Assembly (NCBI RefSeq): GCF_030709675.1
Contig: NZ_JAUZQD010000021.1
Coordinates: forward strand, 1 to 64,000
Length of the DNA stretch: 64,000 nt
From: Symbioplanes lichenis
GTDB lineage: Bacteria; Actinomycetota; Actinomycetes; Mycobacteriales; Micromonosporaceae
Direction: 5' to 3'
A program made the translations under genes and the position numbers. Below, piece after piece: positions 44,997 to 52,149 of the stretch (positions are counted from its first letter, which is position 1; every line of letters begins with the position of its first letter). The notes beneath the pieces were generated by a model. It saw only the letters and a list, made by a program, of their open reading frames with translations, was not told the origin of the DNA and searched no databases.

Positions 44997-45028
44997 TTGC
45001 ACCTGACGCTACGGGAGGTTTTAGCGTC
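44997..45028 (+). promoter_or_regulatory. MerR-type promoter and operator
   Basis: -35 TTGCAC (44997-45002) and -10 TAGCGT (45022-45027) are separated by 19 bases, the overlong spacer typical of MerR-activated promoters. A perfect inverted repeat GACGCTA (45005-45011) / TAGCGTC (45022-45028) sits over the spacer and -10. The MerR start codon at 45034 follows the -10 by six bases, giving a leaderless, probably autoregulated gene. Confidence 0.7.
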
Positions 45029-45033
45029 GGGGC

Positions 45034-45606
45034 ATGAGCACGGAGACATGGAGCATCGGCGAGCTGGCCCGGGCGACCGGCCTCACCGTGCGCACCCTGC
45101 ACCATTACGACGACATCGGGCTGGTCCGCCCGTCGCACCGCAGCCCGGCCGGGCACCGCCGCTATGCCTACGACGACGTGCGGCGCCTGCACCGGGTGCT
45201 CGCCCTGCGCGGCTTCGGCTTCGGGCTGCCCGACATCGCGGGCCTGCTCGACGGGGCCGGGCCGGGCGCCCGCGAGGTTCTGCTCCGCCAGCTCGACCAG
45301 GTCACCGACCGCATCGAGCGGGCCCGGGCGCTGGAGCGGCGCCTGACGATGGTGCTGGGCCAGTTCGACGACGCGGGCCACCAGTCCGCGACGGCTCTCA
45401 TCTCCCTGATGGAAGGAATGATCGCAGTGGAGCACACCTACACCCCCGAGGAGCTGGAGCGCATGGCCGCCGACCGCCGGGAGGCCGCCGAGCAGCTGTC
45501 CCCGGAGGAGCTGGCCGCCATGTCCGAGCGCCGCCGCGCGGCCTGGGAGGCCATGACGCCCGAGCAGCAGGAGGAGATGGTCAGGAGTCGCCCGCGCCTG
45601 CCCTGA
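45034..45606 (+). CDS. MerR family regulator with short TipAS-like tail
   Basis: A 190-residue regulator. The HTH is WSIGELARATGLTVRTLHHYDDIGLVRPSHRSPAGHRRYAYDD (residues 6-48), then a dimerisation helix (about 85-115). The C-terminal part (about 130-190) begins HTYTPEELERMAADR and is Glu/Ala-rich, recalling the start of TipA-type ligand domains but too short to be complete. No cysteine metal site is visible. The canonical MerR operator just upstream supports autoregulation. Confidence 0.88.
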   Translation: MSTETWSIGELARATGLTVRTLHHYDDIGLVRPSHRSPAGHRRYAYDDVRRLHRVLALRGFGFGLPDIAGLLDGAGPGAREVLLRQLDQVTDRIERARALERRLTMVLGQFDDAGHQSATALISLMEGMIAVEHTYTPEELERMAADRREAAEQLSPEELAAMSERRRAAWEAMTPEQQEEMVRSRPRLP

Positions 45607-45690
45607 ACGCACGGGGCAGATTTTCGGATCGTCGTCTCCTTAGGATCATGGAGCGCTGGATCGGCGTTCGTCACTCTTTACGGAGGATCA

Positions 45691-47001
45691 GTGAGTCTCG
45701 CTCGCTCCCGGGCCGTCACGGTCGCCACCGCGGTCGTCGCGCTCGTCCTGCCCGCTTCCGCCGCCCACGCGGCGGAGGCCAACCGTCCACCGGCTGTCCC
45801 GGCGTCCCTCACCGTCGGCGGTCTCGCCTGCGCGCCCGGCGGTGTCTTCGTCGGCACCACCACGCCCCGGGTCACCGGCGTCTTCGGCGACGAGGATCTC
45901 GGCGTTGTCGCGGGCGAGCGGCTGACACCGGAGTTCGTGGTCCGGCCGGCGGGAGTCACGTGGAGTGAGCAGGCCATCGCCTTCCCGGGCACGGTGTTCA
46001 CGACGGTTCCGGCGGCCCTGACCGACGGGGTCACCTATCAGCTGCAGGCCCGCGCCACCGATGCGGCGGGCGCCGTCTCCGACTGGTCGCCGGTCTGCAC
46101 CTTCACCGTCGACACGACCCGGCCGCACGCGCCGGCGGTCTCCTCGGCCGACTATCCGGCGGGCACGCCCAGCGGCGGGGCCGGCGTCCCGGGCACGTTC
46201 ACCTTCGCGGCGGCCGGCGACGACCGGGACGTGGTGTCGTTCCGCTGGTCGCTCAACGACGGGGTGCCGAACCAGGCGCCGGCCGACGCCGACGGCCGGG
46301 CCACGGTGGAGATCACTCCGGGCTTCTACGGCACGCAGACGGTCAGCGTGCAGGCGGTCGACCGGACCGGCAACCGCTCGGCCGAGACCCGCTACTCGTT
46401 CACGGTGGTCGACCGGACGCCGCGGGTCTGGGACCAGAACCCGGAGGCCGGGCTGGGCGAGGCTCGCACGGTTCGCTTGTCGAGCGCGGTGCCCGGCACG
46501 GCGTCGTTCACCTACCGGCTCAACGACGGCCCCGCCGTCACCGTGGCCGCGGAGGCCGACGGCTCCAGCACTGTCTCCGTCAGCCCGGACCGGCGCGGCG
46601 CCAACTACCTCACCGTCACCAGCCGGACGGCGAGCGGCGTCGTGTCCCCGGAATACCGGGCCACCCTCTATGTGCCGGTGACAGTCCCGCAGCCTGTGGT
46701 CAGCTCGCCCGACTTCCCGGAGGACGGCTCGCCCGCGCCGACGGCCGGTGACGAGGTGACGGTCGTCCTGCGTACGGACTCGCCGGAGGTCACCGAGTTC
46801 GTCTACACCCTCGACTTCGGGGCGACCGAGCAGACGATCCCGGCCGACGCCAACGGCAACGCCACCTTCCGCCACACGACCAACCCCGAGGCAACCTGGT
46901 TCGAGGTCGACGCCCGCGCCCGCACGGCGGACGGCTTCGAGTCCGACCTGGTCTACGCCGGGTGGGAGCTGACTCCGGCGGTGCCCTCGGCAGGAAGCTG
47001 A
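45691..47001 (+). CDS. Secreted multi-Ig-like-domain protein
   Basis: A 436-residue exported protein starting at GTG 45691 with a strong GGAGGA ribosome-binding site. The signal peptide cleaves near SAAHAAEA (about 27). The rest consists of about four beta-sandwich Ig/Fn3-like repeats of roughly 100 residues, with recurring phrases such as FTVDTTRPHAPAV, FTVVDRTPRVW, ADADGRATVEI and ADANGNATF. There is no catalytic domain or sorting signal. It may be a surface or matrix protein. Its last codons are involved in a 29-base tandem repeat. Confidence 0.75.
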   Translation: MSLARSRAVTVATAVVALVLPASAAHAAEANRPPAVPASLTVGGLACAPGGVFVGTTTPRVTGVFGDEDLGVVAGERLTPEFVVRPAGVTWSEQAIAFPGTVFTTVPAALTDGVTYQLQARATDAAGAVSDWSPVCTFTVDTTRPHAPAVSSADYPAGTPSGGAGVPGTFTFAAAGDDRDVVSFRWSLNDGVPNQAPADADGRATVEITPGFYGTQTVSVQAVDRTGNRSAETRYSFTVVDRTPRVWDQNPEAGLGEARTVRLSSAVPGTASFTYRLNDGPAVTVAAEADGSSTVSVSPDRRGANYLTVTSRTASGVVSPEYRATLYVPVTVPQPVVSSPDFPEDGSPAPTAGDEVTVVLRTDSPEVTEFVYTLDFGATEQTIPADANGNATFRHTTNPEATWFEVDARARTADGFESDLVYAGWELTPAVPSAGS

Positions 47002-47072
47002 TTTCGGTCTGCCCGCCGGCGGGACGCTGATTTTGGTTCGCCTGTCGGCGGGGCGCTGATTCTGATCCGCTC
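46992..47072. repeat. 29-base tandem repeat at the 3' end of the secreted Ig-like gene
   Basis: GCTGAT recurs at 46997, 47026 and 47055 within diverged units of 29 bases. The stop codon of the upstream gene (46999-47001) lies inside the first unit, so each later copy carries a frame-equivalent TGA. Confidence 0.75.
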
Positions 47073-47123
47073 GCGCGGCGGTCTGTCCTTTCCGGACTGC
47101 CGCGCGGGCATATCGTCGTACGG

Positions 47124-48065
47124 GTGACTCGTCCTGTCATTCTCGACTGCGATCCCGGCCATGACGACGCGCTGGCTCTGTTGCTGGCCGTCGGTGATCC
47201 GCGGGTGCGGCTGCTCGGCGTGACCACGGTCGCCGGGAATCAGACGCTCGACAAGACGACGCGGAACGCACTCCGGATTCTCGCGCTGGCCGGGGCCGAT
47301 GTGCCGGTCGCCGCGGGGTGTGACCGGCCGCTGGTCGGTGAGCTTTCCGTGGCGGCGGACATCCACGGGGCATCGGGCCTGGACGGGCCCGACCTGGACG
47401 GCCCGGTCCCCGACCTCGCGGGCGTGCACGCCGTCGAGTTGATGCGGCGGCTGCTCGTGGACTCCGTCGAGCCGGTGACCATTGTCGCCACCGGGCCGCT
47501 GACCAACGTCGCGCTATTGGTGCGGACTTATCCCGAAGTGCTGCCGCGCGTTCGTCGCATTGTTCTCATGGGCGGCTCGACCGAGCGGGGCAACACGACG
47601 CCGTACGGGGAGTTCAACATCGTCACCGATCCCGAGGCCGCGGACATCGTTCTGCGCTCGGGGCGGCCCGTCACGATGATCGGCTTGAACGTCACCCATC
47701 AGGCGCTGGCCACCGCGGAGGTCATCGCGGCGTTCGAGAACCTGGGCACCCGGGCTGGTGCTGTGTGCGCGGAGCTGATGACGTTCTTCGCGGGCACCTA
47801 CCGGCTCGTCTTCGGCTTCGAGCATCCTCCGGTCCACGACCCGATCGCCGTGGCCGCCGTCCTCGACCCGTCAATCGTCACCACCGTCCCGGCTCCCGTC
47901 GCCATCGAGCTCACCGGCACCCACACCCGCGGCGCCACCGTGGTCGACCTCCACGGCCGCACCGGCCGCCCGCCTGACACCGACGTCGCCGTGGCCATCG
48001 ACGTGCCAGCCTTCTGGCACCTGCTCCTGACCGCCGTGGCCGCCCTCCCCACCGGCCGCCCCTGA
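47124..48065 (+). CDS. Nucleoside hydrolase
   Basis: A 313-residue enzyme that hydrolyses the N-glycosidic bond of ribonucleosides to base and ribose. The Ca-binding motif DCDPGHDDA is at residues 8-16; IVLMGGSTERGNTTPYGEFNIVTDPEAADIVL lies in the middle; a late catalytic His is in FEHPPVHDPIAVAAVL (about 235). These features match the inosine-uridine nucleoside hydrolase family. GTG 47124 lies seven bases after TATCGT (47111-47116), so the transcript is likely leaderless. No signal peptide, so it acts inside the cell, possibly on nucleosides released by the secreted nuclease/5'-nucleotidase. Confidence 0.93.
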   Translation: MTRPVILDCDPGHDDALALLLAVGDPRVRLLGVTTVAGNQTLDKTTRNALRILALAGADVPVAAGCDRPLVGELSVAADIHGASGLDGPDLDGPVPDLAGVHAVELMRRLLVDSVEPVTIVATGPLTNVALLVRTYPEVLPRVRRIVLMGGSTERGNTTPYGEFNIVTDPEAADIVLRSGRPVTMIGLNVTHQALATAEVIAAFENLGTRAGAVCAELMTFFAGTYRLVFGFEHPPVHDPIAVAAVLDPSIVTTVPAPVAIELTGTHTRGATVVDLHGRTGRPPDTDVAVAIDVPAFWHLLLTAVAALPTGRP

Positions 48066-48191
48066 CTCCGGCCACTCGACCGCGCGGTCCGGCTTGGCCC
48101 CTACCCGGCAACGCGGCCCGGCCCGGCGACGCGGGGCGCCGACGCGAGCGGGCCCGCCATGCAGTCCGGCCGCGCAGTCCGGCGGCGCGGC

Positions 48192-48218
48192 CCGGTCCGG
48201 CCACGGGGGCCGGACCGG
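48192..48218. terminator. Hairpin between convergent genes
   Basis: CCGGTCCGGCC (48192-48202) pairs perfectly with GGCCGGACCGG (48208-48218) around a five-base loop, with no T-run. It lies between the nucleoside hydrolase and the minus-strand secreted protein. Confidence 0.6.
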
Positions 48219-48226
48219 AGGAGCGA

Positions 48227-49849
48227 TCAGTCGGCGACGACGGTCAGCACCAGGGGCCCGCCGGGGATCGGGTTGCCGGCGTTGTTCGGGTAGCCCCACC
48301 AGCTCTGGTTGCCCGCCGCGTCGGAGAGGTCGAAGCCGATCGTGTACTGCCCGGGCTCGAGGCGCCCCGTCGACACGGCGAGGTGGAAGATGCCGGATCC
48401 GTCGTCGTGTTCGCCGCCGGACATGCCGCCCTGCGAGATTCCTTCGCTGTCGTAGAGGGTTGCGCTGAAGCCGGAGATCGGGGCGAAGTCGTCGACCTCG
48501 ACCGTGACGTCGAAGCCGAGACCCCACGCGTCCTCGGTCTCCTGCTGCGTCCACGTCGCCTTGGTCAGTGTGGCCGAGCGCACCACCGGCGCCTTCTCGT
48601 CCGGGACCTGCGTGACGGTGAGGCCGAGCCCGGGGGCGCCGTAGGTCGTGCCGTAGAAGGCGACGTTGCCCGCGCCGTCGGTCAGCTCGATCCCGCTGAT
48701 CTCGCAGGTGCTGGGCCGGGCCGCCGGGACCACGATTTCGACCGAGACGGACCCGTCGGCGCCGGTCACCGGAGTGGTGGACGGCTGTGAGCACCAGGAC
48801 AGGTCGAGGACGACAGAGGTCAGGCCGCCGACCGCCCCGTGCGGCGTGAAGGTGAGCTTCGTCGACGCCGGCCGGCGCCAGTTGTTGACCTGCCGCTCGG
48901 TCAGCGCGAAGTCCGACGCGCTCAGCACGTCGTTGCGGCTCACGCGGACCGGCGCCGGGCCCTCGGGCGAGGTGTCGGCGCGGGTGTTGCCCCACGTGTC
49001 GGTCAGGTCGAGCCGGGCCACGCGCCAGGTGCCGGAGGGGGAGCCGGCCGGCACGGCGATCGAGACGGGACAGGTGGCCCAGGACGGGTCGTACGCCGTC
49101 TCGCCGTTACAGGACCACTCGGAACCGCTCCGCGTGAGCTGGAACGTGGCGCTCAGCCGCGTGCCGCCGGGGCCGGCGAGGGTCAGCTTGCCCCGCTTGA
49201 GGGCGGAGTCGTCGGTGATCAGCACCCGATAGCGCAACGTCACGCCCGACCCGTCGTCGTAGAAGCTCCGCGGCTGGTCGAAGTCGAAATAGAGCTGCTG
49301 GGCGACCGGACCCTGGTCGTCAACGAGCTGGGTCACGGCCACCTCGGCCGGCCCGGGGTCGCGCACCGTGCGAGCGTGGGCGACGTCGTCGGCGATGGTC
49401 ACCTTGGTCACCCGCCAGACTGCCTCGGCCACGGACGAGTAGCGCGGCACATAGAACTCGTAGGAGTAGGTGGACTCCTGCGCCGTGCCGGACCCACGGG
49501 CGTCCACGCGGCCGCCGTCGAGGGCGTACGTGATCGTGCGGGGCTGCCCGATCTGCTGCTCACCGGCGAACTGGCGCAGCTCGACCGCTCCGCTGACCTG
49601 CTGGGCCCGGGCCGCCCGGTCGGTGATCGTCCAGGTCAGGCCGACCGAGGCATAGTCCTGCGTGACGTCGACCGCCGGCTGCCCGAAAGCGATCGCCGCG
49701 ACATCAAGGACCGGCCCGGCGGCGGGTGCCGCAACAGCCGGCCGGCTGAGAAAAGCGGCGGGCGCCGCGACGGCCGGAGTGGTGATCGGCAGGGCGATCG
49801 CGGCAGTGGCCACGATCGCGACAAGCGCGCGCAGGCGCCAAGACTTCAT
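48227..49849 (-). CDS. Secreted Ig-like protein, function unknown
   Basis: A 540-residue exported protein with a clear signal peptide (MKSWRLRALVAIVATAAIALP, cleaving near AVAAPAA). The remainder is beta-rich with conserved Asp/Trp turns, including repeated phrases like LDLTDTWGNTRADTS, IELTDGAGNVAF and FDLSDAAGNQSWWGYPNNAGN, consistent with several Ig-like domains of 110-130 residues. ATG 49849 has GGGGAG seven bases upstream and TATCCT further upstream as a probable -10. It lies just downstream of the pilus cluster on the same strand, but has its own promoter-like region, so a role in the pilus is only a possibility. Confidence 0.75.
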   Translation of the reverse strand: MKSWRLRALVAIVATAAIALPITTPAVAAPAAFLSRPAVAAPAAGPVLDVAAIAFGQPAVDVTQDYASVGLTWTITDRAARAQQVSGAVELRQFAGEQQIGQPRTITYALDGGRVDARGSGTAQESTYSYEFYVPRYSSVAEAVWRVTKVTIADDVAHARTVRDPGPAEVAVTQLVDDQGPVAQQLYFDFDQPRSFYDDGSGVTLRYRVLITDDSALKRGKLTLAGPGGTRLSATFQLTRSGSEWSCNGETAYDPSWATCPVSIAVPAGSPSGTWRVARLDLTDTWGNTRADTSPEGPAPVRVSRNDVLSASDFALTERQVNNWRRPASTKLTFTPHGAVGGLTSVVLDLSWCSQPSTTPVTGADGSVSVEIVVPAARPSTCEISGIELTDGAGNVAFYGTTYGAPGLGLTVTQVPDEKAPVVRSATLTKATWTQQETEDAWGLGFDVTVEVDDFAPISGFSATLYDSEGISQGGMSGGEHDDGSGIFHLAVSTGRLEPGQYTIGFDLSDAAGNQSWWGYPNNAGNPIPGGPLVLTVVAD

Positions 49850-49930
49850 CTGCTCTCCCCGTGCATGCGAATCTCTCGATGAGATCGTCCGCAGAGGATA
49901 GCCACGACGTACGACAGAAACGGGCCCGCG

Positions 49931-51487
49931 TCACTTCTCCTGGGTGTTGGTGATGGCGAGCGGCTTGTTGAAGTTGGCGGGCGCGTTCCACTTCTGGAGC
50001 TCGGAGCTCGTGCATGCCGCGACCTTCACCGTGGCGGTGCCGTCGGTGTGGGTGTCGGGGTTGGCGACCGTCAGGTCCGTCGGGGTGAGGCACAGGCCGT
50101 TGCTGTCGACGATCCGGTAACTGGTGGCGTAGTTGCCCGTGTCGCCGTAGACCGTCCACTTGAGAGCGGCGTCGGTCAGCGTGCCGGTGGCGGCGCAGGC
50201 GGACATGGTGACGTACGAGGTGGTGTTGCCCGGGCTGCGCAGGCAGTAGCCGGGGTTGCCGCTGCCGTACGTGCGGATACGTTCGGGCACCGCCGTGGCC
50301 AGGGAAATGGCCGAGGTGGGGAGGCTCCACTGCTGGTTCCACGAGACATTGCCGTCAGGAGCCTGCTTGCAGAACCACACGATCATGTACTTGAAGCCGG
50401 GGTTGTGGTTGGTGACGTCGAGGCAGCGGCTGAACTGCTTGTAGTTGACCAGCTGGTGCGTGGCGGCCGAGGCCATGCCGGCGCCGACGCTGGTCTGCAT
50501 GCGCCAGACCGACTTGTTGCTGCCGGTGTTGCAGGCGCCCATGACGAGGGGGCCCACGGCGCCGGCGTTCTTCGCGTTGAGGCAGTAGGTGCCGGGGAGC
50601 GAGGTGCCGTTGGGCGTGGCCTGCAAGCGCGAGTTGTTGTCGAGGCTCCACTGCTGTTTCGGCGTACGCCCGGCGCACGGCTGGAAGGTCACCGCTGCGC
50701 CGGAGCTGTAGTCGGCCTGCAGGCACATGCCCGTCGGGGCGAGGCTCGTGGCCGATCCGACCAGCATGACGTTGAGGTCCGACGTGTAGACGAAGCGCTG
50801 CTCGCTCGTGCCACCCTCGGGGCAGAGCTGGACGTTCGCGGGCGCGTTCGTGGCCGGGGAGGCGTCGGCGCCGCCGTCGATGCACAGCGGGTCGGTGGTG
50901 GGGGCGGCGAGCTGGATGGCGCCGCCGTCGATGTTCTCGTTGTTGATTTTGAAGGTATACGTCGCCTGGATCGTGCGCGTGCCGGACGAGCCCTCGGTGG
51001 GCGGATCGTCGGCGGGGACGCTCGCGCCGGTCGCCGTCATGACCGCGGTCTGGGGCACGTCGGTCGGCGGGCACGGCAGCTCGACGGGGGTGTCGTCGGT
51101 CGCGTTCTCCGGCAGGCCGAAGTACTGCAGCTTGACGCGGTACTTGATGGTCTGCGTGTCGGCCGTCGACAACGCGAGACCCAGCAGAGACGTTGCCGGC
51201 ACGGCGCCGGTCAACTCGCACGGCGGCAGGTTCGCCACGGTGCCGGTGATCGATTCGGTGCCGTCGGGGTTGGTCACCTTCTGCACGGCCGACCGCAACT
51301 GTCCCACGGCCGCGTCGATGCCGGCCTGGGCCGAGTCGAGCGCCACCGTCCGCGCCCCGACCGTCCGCGTGCCGACGATCTGATTGACCACCATGGGTAC
51401 GAGCGCAGCAGTCAGCGACATCGCGACCAGCACCACGAGCATCGCCATGGGCATCGAGCCCTCGTCATCGAAGGTGCGCGGTTTCAT
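49931..51487 (-). CDS. PilX-like minor pilin with ricin-type lectin region
   Basis: A 518-residue protein. The N-terminus has DDEGSMPMAMLVVLVAMSLTAALVPMVVNQ, a prepilin-like hydrophobic helix after a Gly, but the mature residue 5 would be Ala rather than Glu, as in some PilX/GspK-like tip subunits. A linker domain (about 50-215) follows. From about 225 to the end the protein has beta-trefoil character with repeated Q-x-W motifs (KQQWSLD, NQQWSLP, LQKWNAP) and MCLQA, YCLNA, YCLRS and LCLTP half-repeats, typical of ricin-type carbohydrate-binding domains. Its ATG overlaps the PilW-like stop by four bases. It is the last gene of the pilus cluster and probably forms or sits at the tip. Confidence 0.83.
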   Translation of the reverse strand: MKPRTFDDEGSMPMAMLVVLVAMSLTAALVPMVVNQIVGTRTVGARTVALDSAQAGIDAAVGQLRSAVQKVTNPDGTESITGTVANLPPCELTGAVPATSLLGLALSTADTQTIKYRVKLQYFGLPENATDDTPVELPCPPTDVPQTAVMTATGASVPADDPPTEGSSGTRTIQATYTFKINNENIDGGAIQLAAPTTDPLCIDGGADASPATNAPANVQLCPEGGTSEQRFVYTSDLNVMLVGSATSLAPTGMCLQADYSSGAAVTFQPCAGRTPKQQWSLDNNSRLQATPNGTSLPGTYCLNAKNAGAVGPLVMGACNTGSNKSVWRMQTSVGAGMASAATHQLVNYKQFSRCLDVTNHNPGFKYMIVWFCKQAPDGNVSWNQQWSLPTSAISLATAVPERIRTYGSGNPGYCLRSPGNTTSYVTMSACAATGTLTDAALKWTVYGDTGNYATSYRIVDSNGLCLTPTDLTVANPDTHTDGTATVKVAACTSSELQKWNAPANFNKPLAITNTQEK

Positions 51488-52149
51488 GAGGGCCTCCCTT
51501 CGCTGCAGGCATTGGTCGCCGGCGTCTGGTCCGACGTGTTGAGCGCGGTGAACGTGGTGTCGATCTGGGCCGTCCCCGCTCCGCTCCGCGTCGTGAGCCG
51601 GATCCGCAGCCGCTGGAAAGCGGTAGTGAAGTCCTGGCCCACCCCGGTGCTGGCGTAGGGCGCGGCGCCGACGGACTGGCGGTCGAAGTAGGGGTCGACG
51701 CCTGTGGTGACGATCTGCGAGGCGATGGTCCGGCCCCGGGTGCCCGCCGCCGGGGGACTGCCCGCGGTCCAGTTGAGCAGCTGCAGCACGCCCTTGTCGG
51801 TGCTGCCGGCCGGCCCCGGCTCGAGGCGCAGCTGGTAGCAGTCGGTGAGCTGCGGCCCGGCGAATTCCACGTACGTGGCGCCGCCGAACGTGCCGGGCGC
51901 CGAGACCCAGGACGCGTACCGCAGCTGCCGGTCGAAGGTCTGGAAAGCGCGCCCGAGCTGGGCCTGCGCCTCGCTCAGCGTCTCCGTGGCGTTGACCGTG
52001 CGGTAGACCTGCAGGATCGCGCCGGTGAAGAGCACCATGAGCACCGACATGATGCCCATCGTGACCATGACCTCGGCCAGCGAGAAGCCGTCGTCGTCGG
52101 AGCGCGGCCGAGGCGAGGAGGGGCACGGCCGCCGCGAGAAGAAGAGCAT
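51484..52149 (-). CDS. PilW-like minor prepilin
   Basis: A 221-residue type IV prepilin-like protein. A basic N-terminus is followed by the class III cleavage site DDDG|FSLAEVMVTMGIMSVLMVLF, with Glu at mature position 5. The body contains a beta-domain with one internal cysteine pair (CYQL, NACS). It overlaps its upstream neighbour (TGATG) and its downstream neighbour by four bases, so the three minor pilins are co-translated. PilW-like subunits prime pilus assembly. Confidence 0.83.
   Translation of the reverse strand: MLFFSRRPCPSSPRPRSDDDGFSLAEVMVTMGIMSVLMVLFTGAILQVYRTVNATETLSEAQAQLGRAFQTFDRQLRYASWVSAPGTFGGATYVEFAGPQLTDCYQLRLEPGPAGSTDKGVLQLLNWTAGSPPAAGTRGRTIASQIVTTGVDPYFDRQSVGAAPYASTGVGQDFTTAFQRLRIRLTTRSGAGTAQIDTTFTALNTSDQTPATNACSEGRPS

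Noticed and set aside
48227-49849. Assignment of the secreted Ig-like protein to the pilus operon
   Set aside because: It has an ordinary Sec signal rather than a prepilin leader, and a separate promoter-like region and ribosome-binding site; kept as an independent gene.
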